Assembly: GCA_020725025.1 (NCBI GenBank)
Contig: DYFV01000052.1
Coordinates: 1-37,729, forward strand
Reading direction: 5' to 3'
From: Azoarcus sp.
GTDB taxonomy: Bacteria > Pseudomonadota > Gammaproteobacteria > Burkholderiales > Rhodocyclaceae
DNA: 37,729 nt
Part shown: positions 23,268-29,903 of the stretch, in pieces
Layout of the letters: each line of letters opens with the position of its first letter
Numbering within the stretch: position 1 is the stretch's first letter
Notes under the pieces: model-generated
What the model was told of the DNA's origin: nothing
What the model saw: the letters and a program-made list of their open reading frames with translations, nothing else
Database searches by the model: none
Translations under genes and position numbers: made by a program

Positions 23268-23302
23268 TTGTTCCCCGGCGAAGACTGGATAGAATTACAG
23301 TC
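23268..23302 (+). promoter_or_regulatory. LexA-like box overlapping a promoter of the UvrD-like gene
   Basis: CTGGATAGAATTACAG (23285-23300) has the CTG-N10-CAG frame of a proteobacterial LexA box, and the flanking A and T are also conserved; 14 of 20 positions fit the enteric consensus. It covers a -10-like TAGAAT (23290-23295) that lies 16 nt after TTGTTC (23268-23273). Repressor bound here would block the promoter. The helicase ATG is about 120 nt downstream. Confidence 0.6.
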
Positions 23303-23418
23303 CTTGCGCGCGACCGCATCGCCGCGCGCAGCGATGCCGGGCCCCTGGGCCCGGTTTCCCGTCCACCGTCGCCGCCGGGCATGCCGCACGGGGCGAAGCT
23401 TTCGCCGCCGCCCCCGTC

Positions 23419-25512
23419 ATGAGCCCGACCGCCACCTGCCCCCCGCCCGCCGTCACCAGCGGGCTCGACGACCTCAACGAAGCCCAGCGCGAAGCGGTGG
23501 AGTTCGGCGCCGGCGTGCCGGACGCGGGCGGCCCGCTGCTGGTGATCGCCGGCGCGGGCTCGGGCAAGACCAGCACCCTCGCCCACCGAGTGGCCCACCT
23601 CATCGCCCGCGGCGCCGATCCGGGGCGCATCCTGCTCCTCACCTTCTCCCGCCGCGCGGCCGACGAGATGAGCCGTCGCGTGCGGCGCATCCTGGCCCGG
23701 GCGGCGGCCGAGCGGCCGGCACTCGCCCGCGCCACCCTGGAGTGGTCGGGCACCTTCCACGGGGTGGGCGCGCGCCTGCTGCGGGAGTACGCCGGGCGCA
23801 TCGGCCTGGATGCCGCCTTCACCATCCACGACCGGCAGGACTCGGCCGACCTGATGAACCTCGTGCGCCACGAGGCGGGCGCCTCGGCAAAGGCGAAGCG
23901 CTTTCCGCTGAAGGGCACCTGCCTCGCCATCTACTCGGCGGTGGTGAACACCCGCGCGCCGCTCGCCGAGGTGCTGCAGGCGAGCTTCCCCTGGTGCGCC
24001 GAGTGGGAGGCGGAGCTGAAGCGCCTCTTCCTCGCCTACGTGGAGGCCAAGCAGGCCCAGCAGGTGCTCGACTACGACGACCTGCTGCTCTACTGGGCGC
24101 AGATGGTGGCCGATCCCGCCCTCGGCACCGAGATCGGCGGGCGCTTCACCCACGTGCTGGTGGACGAGTACCAGGACACCAACCACCTGCAGGCCGAGAT
24201 CCTGCTGGCGATGAAGCCGGACGGGCGCGGGCTCACCGTGGTGGGCGACGACGCGCAGTCGATCTACGCCTTCCGCGGCGCCACCGTGCGCAACATCCTG
24301 GATTTTCCCGCCCGCTTCGAGCCGCCCGCCCACCGGGTGACCCTGGAGCGCAACTACCGCTCCACCCAGCCCATCCTCGCCGCCGCCAACGGAGTGATCG
24401 CCCTCGCCGCCGAGCGCTACACGAAGGAGCTGTGGTCCGACCGCGCCTCCACCGAACGGCCCAGGCTCGTGTCGGTTCGCGACGAGGCCGACCAGGCGGC
24501 CTACGTGGTGGAGCGGGTGCTCGCCCGGCGCGAGGAAGGCATGAAGCTGAAGTCCCAGGCGGTGCTCTTCCGCGCCGCCCAGCACAGCGCCCGGCTGGAG
24601 CTGGAGCTCACCCGCCGCAATATTCCCTTCGTGAAGTTCGGCGGACTCAAATTCCTCGAGGCGGCCCACGTCAAGGACGTGCTGGCGATCTTGCGCTGGG
24701 CCGAGAATCCGCGCGACCGGGTGGCCGGCTTCCGGGTGGTGCAGCTGGTGGCGGGCATCGGGCCCAAGACCGCGGCGCGGGTGCTCGACAACGTGTGCGC
24801 GGCACCGGCGGGCTGCCTGCTGCTCGCCGAGCAGCCGGTGCCGGAAGGCGCGCGGGCCGGCTGGGCCGGGTTCGCGGCGCTGGTCGAGGCGCTCGCCGCC
24901 GGCAGCGCCGGCTGGCCGGCCGAGCTCGAGCTCGCCTCCCGCTGGTACGAAGGCGAGCTGCCGCGGCTCCACGAGGACGCGGCGGTGCGCCAGCTGGACA
25001 TCGATCAACTGGCGCGCATCGCCGCCACCTATCCCAGCCGCGAGCGCTTCCTCACCGAGCTCACCCTCGACCCGCCCGGCGCCACCAGCGACGAGGCGGG
25101 CACGCCGCTGCTCGACGAGGACTACCTCATCCTCTCCACCATGCACTCGGCCAAAGGCCAGGAGTGGCGCGCGGTGACCATCCTCAATGCGGTGGACGGC
25201 TGCATCCCGTCCGACATCGCCACCCGCAACAGCGCCGAGATCGAAGAGGAGCGGCGGCTGCTCTATGTCGGAATGACCCGCGCCCGCGACCACCTGGAGC
25301 TCGTCGTGCCGCAGCGCTTCCACCTCACCCAGCAGCACGCGCTGGGCGACCGCCATGTCTACGCGGGACGCACCCGCTTCATCCCCAACCGCATGCTCGG
25401 CCATTTCGAGCAGTGCGCCTGGCCGCCCGCCGAGCCCCTGCCGCGGGCAACCGCGGCCGGGCGCCAGGCGGCGCTGGACCTGGCGGAGAAGATGCGGGCG
25501 ATGTGGCGCTGA
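23419..25512 (+). CDS. UvrD/Rep-type superfamily 1 DNA helicase
   Basis: This is a 3'-5' ATP-dependent DNA helicase of repair or replication-fork type. The 697-aa length fits UvrD/PcrA/Rep. SF1A motifs appear in order: Walker A GAGSGKT (45-51), motif Ia LLLTFSRRAADEM, motif Ib GTFHGVGARLLR, Walker B VLVDEYQDTN, motif III VVGDDAQSIYAFRGA, motif IV LERNYRST, motif V ILSTMHSAKGQEW and motif VI RRLLYVGMTRARDHL. The C-terminal region is short and lacks an obvious Tudor-like tail, so it may be a UvrD paralogue rather than the main UvrD. The ATG is the first in the frame. A LexA-like box upstream suggests induction by DNA damage. Confidence 0.94.
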   Translation: MSPTATCPPPAVTSGLDDLNEAQREAVEFGAGVPDAGGPLLVIAGAGSGKTSTLAHRVAHLIARGADPGRILLLTFSRRAADEMSRRVRRILARAAAERPALARATLEWSGTFHGVGARLLREYAGRIGLDAAFTIHDRQDSADLMNLVRHEAGASAKAKRFPLKGTCLAIYSAVVNTRAPLAEVLQASFPWCAEWEAELKRLFLAYVEAKQAQQVLDYDDLLLYWAQMVADPALGTEIGGRFTHVLVDEYQDTNHLQAEILLAMKPDGRGLTVVGDDAQSIYAFRGATVRNILDFPARFEPPAHRVTLERNYRSTQPILAAANGVIALAAERYTKELWSDRASTERPRLVSVRDEADQAAYVVERVLARREEGMKLKSQAVLFRAAQHSARLELELTRRNIPFVKFGGLKFLEAAHVKDVLAILRWAENPRDRVAGFRVVQLVAGIGPKTAARVLDNVCAAPAGCLLLAEQPVPEGARAGWAGFAALVEALAAGSAGWPAELELASRWYEGELPRLHEDAAVRQLDIDQLARIAATYPSRERFLTELTLDPPGATSDEAGTPLLDEDYLILSTMHSAKGQEWRAVTILNAVDGCIPSDIATRNSAEIEEERRLLYVGMTRARDHLELVVPQRFHLTQQHALGDRHVYAGRTRFIPNRMLGHFEQCAWPPAEPLPRATAAGRQAALDLAEKMRAMWR

Positions 25513-25536
25513 GCCGCGACCCCGCCCGGGACCGCC

Positions 25537-26436
25537 TCAGCCCGTCTTGATCTGCCGCGCGGTGAGGGCCGGATCGTCGATGCGGTAGGCGAGCTTGATC
25601 GCTTCCCAGGCCTCCTCGGCGGTCTCGACAAAGGTGAAGAGCTCCAGGTCCCCCGGGCTGATCACGCCGGAGTCCACCAGCAGGTCGAAGTCGATCAGGC
25701 GCTGCCAGAAATCGCGTCCGAAGAGGATGATCGGGCGGCGCCGGATCTTGCGCGTCTGGGTGAGCGTGATCACCTCGAAGAGCTCGTCGAGCGTGCCGAA
25801 GCCGCCGGGGAAGCTCACCAATGCCACCGCCCGCATCAGGAAGTGCATCTTCCGCACGGCGAAGTAGTGGAACTGGAAGCAGAGCTCCGGCGTGATGTAG
25901 GGGTTCGGCGCCTCCTCGAAGGGCAGGTAGATGCTCATCCCCATGCTGCGCCCGCCCGCCTCGAAGGCGCCGCGGTTGCCCGCCTCCATCACGCCCGGCC
26001 CGCCGCCGGTCGACACGATCACCGGCTCGCCCAGCGCGTCCGACTCGAGGGTGACGAGGCTCGCGAAGCGGCGCGCCTCCTCGTAGTAGCGCGACATCTC
26101 GAGCTGGCGCTCGGCGCGCCGGATGATGGCCGGATCGCCCAGGGTGCGCGCCTCGGCGAGCAGTTCCTCGGCCACCTCGCGCGGCTTGAAGCGCGCGCTG
26201 CCGAAGATGACGATGGTGGACTCGATGCCGTGATCCTGCTGGACGAGCTCGGGCTTCATCAGCTCGAGCTGCATGCGCACGGGGCGCAGTTCCTCGCGCA
26301 AAAGGAAGTCGGTATCGGCAAAGGCCATCCGGAAGGAGCTGCCGGGGCCGTCGTAGGGTGAAACGGGTTTGGAGGTGACCGCCTCGTCGTGTGCGGAGGG
26401 GAAATTACGTGTCTTTAGCTTGTTGTGTGCATTCAT
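25537..26436 (-). CDS. LOG family protein (TIGR00730-type Rossmann fold)
   Basis: The 299-aa protein belongs to the LOG/lysine-decarboxylase-like family, members of which cleave nucleoside 5'-monophosphates to the base plus ribose 5-phosphate. The signature PGGFGTLDELFE is present (about residue 213), with VIFGSARF at the first strand and STGGGPGVMEAGNRGAFEAGG as the other nucleotide-binding part. An extension of about 70 residues precedes the domain, so it is of the longer bacterial type, not a minimal LOG. The ATG at 26436 has no ribosome-binding site of its own; a 9-codon frame with GGGAGG upstream ends on it (ATGA). The helicase gene ends 24 nt from its 3' end, convergently. Confidence 0.9.
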   Translation of the reverse strand: MNAHNKLKTRNFPSAHDEAVTSKPVSPYDGPGSSFRMAFADTDFLLREELRPVRMQLELMKPELVQQDHGIESTIVIFGSARFKPREVAEELLAEARTLGDPAIIRRAERQLEMSRYYEEARRFASLVTLESDALGEPVIVSTGGGPGVMEAGNRGAFEAGGRSMGMSIYLPFEEAPNPYITPELCFQFHYFAVRKMHFLMRAVALVSFPGGFGTLDELFEVITLTQTRKIRRRPIILFGRDFWQRLIDFDLLVDSGVISPGDLELFTFVETAEEAWEAIKLAYRIDDPALTARQIKTG

Positions 26437-26462
26437 ATTGAGGTTCGCTGTTGGCGGCGCAT
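26433..26462 (-). CDS. Possible 9-residue leader peptide coupled to the LOG gene
   Basis: The frame encodes MRRQQRTSI. Its TGA overlaps the ATG of the LOG gene as ATGA. GGGAGG lies 9 nt before its ATG (26472-26477), whereas the LOG gene has none. It could deliver ribosomes to the LOG start by re-initiation. The coding evidence is only the ribosome-binding site and the overlap, so this is tentative. Confidence 0.35.
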   Translation of the reverse strand: MRRQQRTSI

Positions 26463-26488
26463 CGAATCGTGCCTCCCGCACGTTTCGA
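26462..26488. repeat. 27-nt imperfect palindrome upstream of the LOG gene
   Basis: The arms TCGAATCGTGC and GCACGTTTCGA are 11 nt each with one central mismatch and are separated by CTCCC. It could be a repressor operator, or in RNA a hairpin whose loop presents GGGAG, the ribosome-binding site of the leader frame. The two uses are not exclusive. Confidence 0.6.
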
Positions 26489-26579
26489 CAATGTACGCCT
26501 CGGGAGCGTTTCCCGCCTCTGCGACGCGCGCGATTCTGCGGCCGCCCGCCTCCCTCGAGCGAACGGCCGCGGGCGCGCG

Positions 26580-27239
26580 TCACCTGGGCTGGGGCACGAT
26601 GCGCAGATAGGGCTTGGGCGCCTTCCAGCCCTGCGGGAAGCGCTGCCTGGCCTCCTCGTCGGAGACCGCGGTGACGATGATGACATCTTCGCCCTGCTTC
26701 CAGTTCACCGGTGTGGCGACCTTGTGGCGGGCGGTGAGCTGGACCGAGTCGAGCAGGCGCAGCACCTCGTCGAAGTTGCGCCCGGAGCTCATCGGGTAGG
26801 TGAGCATGGCCTTGATCTTCTTGTCCGGCCCGATCACGAACACCGAGCGCACGGTCTGGTTGTCCACCGCGGTACGTTCGGTGGCGCTGCCGCTCGCGTT
26901 CGGGTGCAGCATGTCGTAGAGCTTGGCCACGGCGAGGTCGCTGTCGCCGATCAGCGGATAGTTGGGCGCCTGGCCCTGGGTCTCGGCGATGTCCTTGGCC
27001 CAGCGCACGTGGTCGCTCACCGGGTCAACGCTGAGGCCGATGATCTTGCAGTTGCGCTTGTCGAACTCCGGCTTGAGCCTCGCCATGTAGCCGAGCTCGG
27101 TGGTGCATACCGGGGTGAAGTCCTTGGGATGCGAAAAGAGGATTGCCCAGCCGTCGCCGATCCACTCGTGGAAGCGGATCGTGCCCTCGGTCGTCTCGGC
27201 CGTGAAGTCGGGCGCTTCGTCGCCAATGTGAAGAGACAT
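26580..27239 (-). CDS. 1-Cys peroxiredoxin (Prx6 type)
   Basis: The enzyme reduces hydrogen peroxide and alkyl hydroperoxides through a cysteine in the cytoplasm. The 219-aa length and the C-terminal extension (NWKQGEDVIIVTAVSDEEARQRFPQGWK) are those of the Prx6 subfamily. The peroxidatic Cys is in SHPKDFTPVCTTELG (about residue 45) and the active-site Arg lies in the SATERTAVDNQ region. One further Cys (RNCKIIGLS) is not at a resolving position. AGGAGGTC lies 4 nt before the ATG, a very strong ribosome-binding site that suggests high expression. The 200 nt upstream hold no OxyR site that I could identify. The LOG gene follows on the same strand after about 140 nt. Confidence 0.94.
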   Translation of the reverse strand: MSLHIGDEAPDFTAETTEGTIRFHEWIGDGWAILFSHPKDFTPVCTTELGYMARLKPEFDKRNCKIIGLSVDPVSDHVRWAKDIAETQGQAPNYPLIGDSDLAVAKLYDMLHPNASGSATERTAVDNQTVRSVFVIGPDKKIKAMLTYPMSSGRNFDEVLRLLDSVQLTARHKVATPVNWKQGEDVIIVTAVSDEEARQRFPQGWKAPKPYLRIVPQPR

Positions 27240-27442
27240 CTTTGACCTCCTGCCTCTGTTGAAGCGGTTGGGGAAAACGGTGAGGTGAAGCGAGGCCGGC
27301 GGGGCGGGGTCGGAGGAGTCGCGACGGGGATGCGCCGCGGGGGCGTCGAGCCGGACATGCCCTGACCTTGCCGGGCATCGCCACAGTTCTAGATAGCAGA
27401 CAATGCCGCCCACCGACAGGGCCGGGGCGCCCGAAAGGGGGG

Positions 27443-28039
27443 CTACGCCGCGCGTCGCCCCAGGTCCGCCATCCGTGCGAGCCAGCGCGCGCGACGCTGC
27501 GCGCCGCCCGCCTCGACCATGCCGAAGAGGCTCGTCCTCACCGGCCCGATCCCCGAGAAGCGCAGGATGTTGCGCGTGAGGCTCTTCAGGCTGTGCGCCC
27601 CGAAGAACCAGCGATAGACCGGCGCCGGCATGCCCATGGTCACCACGACGCGCGCGCTGCGGCCCGCGAGCAGCCCGCCCGCGCGGTCGTCGCCCCGCGC
27701 CGCACCCACCGCAAAGCCGGGGCGGAAGACCTGCTCGAGGAAGCCCTTGAGCAGCGCGGGCATGTCGCCCAGCCACAGGGGATAGACGATGACCAGGTGG
27801 CCGGCCCAGGCGATCGCCTCCTGGGCCTCGCGCAGGGTGTCGGGGACGGCGCCGTGCTCGAACTCGTCCTTGCTGCGCAGCAGGGGAAAATCCAGGGTCG
27901 CGACGTCGACCACCCGCAGCTGATGCCCCGCTTCGCGCGCGGCGTCGGCGTAGGCCTCGGCGAGGGCGCGGCACAGCCGCCCGGGCCGCGGGTCGGGATG
28001 CCCCTGGACCACGAGGATGCGCTGTGCCCGTTGGCTCAC
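27443..28039 (-). CDS. NAD(P)H-dependent quinone reductase/flavodoxin-fold protein
   Basis: This is an NQO1/KefF-like flavoprotein that reduces quinones or similar acceptors by two electrons. The 198-aa product starts RILVVQGHPDPRPGRLCRALAEAY, the phosphate-binding loop with the HPxxxS/R pattern. It continues with AIAWAGHLVIVYPLWLGDMPALLKGFLEQVF, the classical flavodoxin_2 motif, and VVVTMGMPAPVYRWFFG. The start is a GTG at 28039 that overlaps the stop of the 74-aa membrane gene as GTGA, so the two are translationally coupled. The physiological acceptor is unknown. No kef channel gene is nearby. Confidence 0.9.
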   Translation of the reverse strand: MSQRAQRILVVQGHPDPRPGRLCRALAEAYADAAREAGHQLRVVDVATLDFPLLRSKDEFEHGAVPDTLREAQEAIAWAGHLVIVYPLWLGDMPALLKGFLEQVFRPGFAVGAARGDDRAGGLLAGRSARVVVTMGMPAPVYRWFFGAHSLKSLTRNILRFSGIGPVRTSLFGMVEAGGAQRRARWLARMADLGRRAA

Positions 28040-28260
28040 GACGTCTCCGGATCGCGTCCGCCCTCGCCGCTCACCAGCCGCCAGGCGAGCCACAGGCCCA
28101 TGACGGCATTGGCGAGCGCGAACGCGCCGACCAGCGCCAGCCCGAAGGCGGTGAGCGGCCACGTCCGCATCAGCCAGGCGAGCCCCGACGACAGCAGGTT
28201 GAACACGATCATCAGCCAGAACAGCGGGTTGCGCGGCTGCCAGAGGCGGGAGAGCTTCAT
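28036..28260 (-). CDS. Small two-helix membrane protein
   Basis: I do not recognise the family. The 74-aa protein has two hydrophobic helices, NPLFWLMIVFNLLSSGLAWLM and LTAFGLALVGAFALANAVMGLWLAW, with a basic head (MKLSRLWQPR) and an acidic tail (SGEGGRDPETS). This predicts both ends in the cytoplasm. Its stop overlaps the GTG of the quinone-reductase gene by 4 nt, which suggests it works with or anchors that enzyme. Its own ATG has no good ribosome-binding site but overlaps the stop of a 16-codon upstream frame (ATGA). Confidence 0.75.
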   Translation of the reverse strand: MKLSRLWQPRNPLFWLMIVFNLLSSGLAWLMRTWPLTAFGLALVGAFALANAVMGLWLAWRLVSGEGGRDPETS

Positions 28261-28307
28261 GCGCGGGCGCAGCGGGAATCCAGCGTCGTCAGGGAACGCA
28301 CGAGCAT
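28257..28307 (-). CDS. Possible 16-residue leader peptide coupled to the small membrane gene
   Basis: The frame encodes MLVRSLTTLDSRCARA and ends in TGA overlapping the next ATG (ATGA). AAAGG lies 7 nt before its ATG, whereas the following gene lacks a ribosome-binding site. Leader, membrane protein and reductase would form a chain of three frames joined by 4-nt overlaps. The evidence is positional only. Confidence 0.4.
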   Translation of the reverse strand: MLVRSLTTLDSRCARA

Positions 28308-28363
28308 GGCAGGACCTTTCGGCGAGAAAAGGACGGGAACGGCGAACGCCGCGGGTTCCGGCG

Positions 28364-28369
28364 ATTATA
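28364..28369 (-). promoter_or_regulatory. Perfect TATAAT -10 element before the leader/membrane/reductase operon
   Basis: TATAAT occurs on the minus strand about 57 nt before the 16-codon leader frame, in otherwise GC-rich DNA. No -35 hexamer resembling TTGACA is found 16-18 nt upstream and there is no extended -10, so the promoter call is weak. Confidence 0.35.
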
Positions 28370-28404
28370 TCGGTTCGACGACCCGCGGGCCCGCCACCTC
28401 CCGC

Positions 28405-29004
28405 CTAGAAAGACGAACCCGGCGTGGCGAGAAAAGCCTCCTCCTCGGCCGTCGAAGGCCGTCCGAGGAGCCGGTTGCGATGCGGGAAACGGCCGAAGCG
28501 GGCGACGACGTCGCGGTGGCGCAGGGCGTAGTCGAGGAAGCCGGCAAAGACCGGTTGCAGGCGTGCATCCAGCTCGGTCATCAGCCCGCGGTAGAGGGCC
28601 ACCGCATCCTCCTGATCGTCGAGGGACTCCGAATGCTCCAGCGGCAGGTAGAAGAAGACGCGCTCGATCGGGCGCAGGGCCCGGTCGGCGCCGGCCGTGA
28701 GCCCTTCCCGGCACCAGCGGCGCGCGAGCGGATCGAGGGCGAAGGCGGCCGCCGTGCCGCGATGGATGTTGCGCGGGAACTGATCGGCGAGCAGGATCAG
28801 GGCGAGCCGCCCGCGGGGCGCGTTGCGCCAGGCGTCGAGCTCGCCCCGCGCCGCGCGGTCCACCCAGGGCGTGAAGCGCTCGCCCATGGCGGCATCCACC
28901 GTCGCATCCTTTCCCCACCACAGGCGGCTCTGGGCGCCGGCCACCGCGGCGTCGTCGGGCTCGGAGCCGAACCAGAAGGCGAGGATGCTGTCCGGCGTTT
29001 CCAT
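28405..29004 (-). CDS. DUF924 family protein
   Basis: This is a conserved protein of unknown biochemical role. The 199-aa product has the family landmarks: ILAFWFG near the start, the central LALILLADQFPRNIHRGTAAAFALDPLAR, then RVFFYLPLEHSESLDDQE and a closing RFGRFPHRNRLLGRPSTAEEEAFL. It is predicted to be helical and soluble. The ATG lies 10 nt after the stop of the acetyltransferase gene, so the two probably share a transcript. A GAGG 9 nt upstream is a modest ribosome-binding site. Confidence 0.9.
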   Translation of the reverse strand: METPDSILAFWFGSEPDDAAVAGAQSRLWWGKDATVDAAMGERFTPWVDRAARGELDAWRNAPRGRLALILLADQFPRNIHRGTAAAFALDPLARRWCREGLTAGADRALRPIERVFFYLPLEHSESLDDQEDAVALYRGLMTELDARLQPVFAGFLDYALRHRDVVARFGRFPHRNRLLGRPSTAEEEAFLATPGSSF

Positions 29005-29014
29005 CCGGCAGGCC

Positions 29015-29647
29015 TCAGGTACAGCGACGCAGCGCGTCCACGTCGCCGGCGACGATGTGGGCGAGATTGCGGGTGACCTTCTCCGCGTCCCAGTTCCACC
29101 ACGCGATCTCCTGGAGCGCGGCCACCTTCTCGGAGGAGAAGCGCTGCTTCACCGGAAGGGCCGGATTGCCCACCATCACCGTGTACGGCGCCACGTCCCG
29201 CGCCACCACCGAGCGCGCCGCCACGATCGCGCCGTCGCCGATGCGCACCCCCGGCATGATCATGGCCTCGATCCCGATCCATACGTCGTTGCCCACCACC
29301 GTGTCACCCTTGTACGGCAGCTCCTCGGGGCGCGGCGCGGCCGCCTCCCAGCCGTGCCCGAAGATGTTGAACGGATAGGTGGAAATGCCCGAGAGCTTGT
29401 GGTTGGCGCCGTTCATGATGAACTTGACGCCGCGCGCGATCGCACAGTAGCGCCCGATCACCAGGCGGTCTCCGATGAAGGGGTAGTGGTAGAGGACGTT
29501 GCGCTCGAAGTTCCCCGAATCCACCGGATCGTCGTAGTAGGTGTACTCGCCGATCTCGATGTTCGGGTTGGTGACGGTGTTCCGGATGAAGCAGACCTGC
29601 GGAAACGCCGCAATCGGATGCGCCTCGGTGGGGTCGGGTCCTTTCAA
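29015..29647 (-). CDS. Hexapeptide-repeat xenobiotic acetyltransferase (Vat/CatB type)
   Basis: The enzyme belongs to the left-handed beta-helix acetyl-CoA O-acetyltransferases that modify streptogramins or chloramphenicol. The 210-aa product follows the Vat pattern closely: AFPQVCFIRNTVTNPNIEIGEYTYYDDP, VLYHYPFIGDRLVIGRYCAIARGVKFIMNGANHKLSG (with the catalytic His of the NHK segment), STYPFNIFG, GNDVWIGIEAMIMPGVRIGDGAIV and VGNPALPVKQRFS. I chose a TTG at 29647 because GGGAG lies 6 nt upstream and the length and N-terminus then fit the family; longer frames add unrelated residues. It shares a transcript with the DUF924 gene. As a chromosomal copy without mobile elements it may act on a native substrate rather than confer resistance. 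Confidence 0.88.
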   Translation of the reverse strand: MKGPDPTEAHPIAAFPQVCFIRNTVTNPNIEIGEYTYYDDPVDSGNFERNVLYHYPFIGDRLVIGRYCAIARGVKFIMNGANHKLSGISTYPFNIFGHGWEAAAPRPEELPYKGDTVVGNDVWIGIEAMIMPGVRIGDGAIVAARSVVARDVAPYTVMVGNPALPVKQRFSSEKVAALQEIAWWNWDAEKVTRNLAHIVAGDVDALRRCT

Positions 29648-29903
29648 CTTGGTCTCCCAAGGATGCTGCCGTCGAGCTCGCACGGGCACCGTCCCGCTTG
29701 CCGGCAAGCACGGGGCGCGGGAAGGCAGTCGCCCGATTGTGCCACGACCGACATGCCGTGGACGCGAAGCGCGCACGGCGGCGGCCGCACGGTCGATTTT
29801 CCCGCTCCTTTCACGCTCCGCCGCCGGCCGGCTTCACGCCCCCCTCGTAAGGTCTCCCCATCGCCGCCCGCCGGGCGGTTCCATCCCACGACAGGAGACG
29901 CTC

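Noticed and set aside
23065..25404. A 779-aa minus-strand open frame opposite the UvrD-like helicase
   Set aside because: All SF1 helicase motifs are on the plus strand in order; the antisense product is low-complexity Gly/Ala/Arg/His-rich, a codon-bias shadow. The same applies to the long antisense frames over the AsmA, guaD and GntP genes.
27240..27442. OxyR-type control site upstream of the peroxiredoxin
   Set aside because: A partial CTATCTAGAAC stretch exists, but the four-part ATAG-type repeat pattern at the correct spacing is not present, so the claim cannot be supported.
29644..29889. An 81-aa minus-strand frame ending on the TTG of the Vat-like gene
   Set aside because: The acetyltransferase has its own GGGAG ribosome-binding site, the 81-aa product is Arg/Gly-rich without features, and the overlap illustrates how often such arrangements occur by chance.
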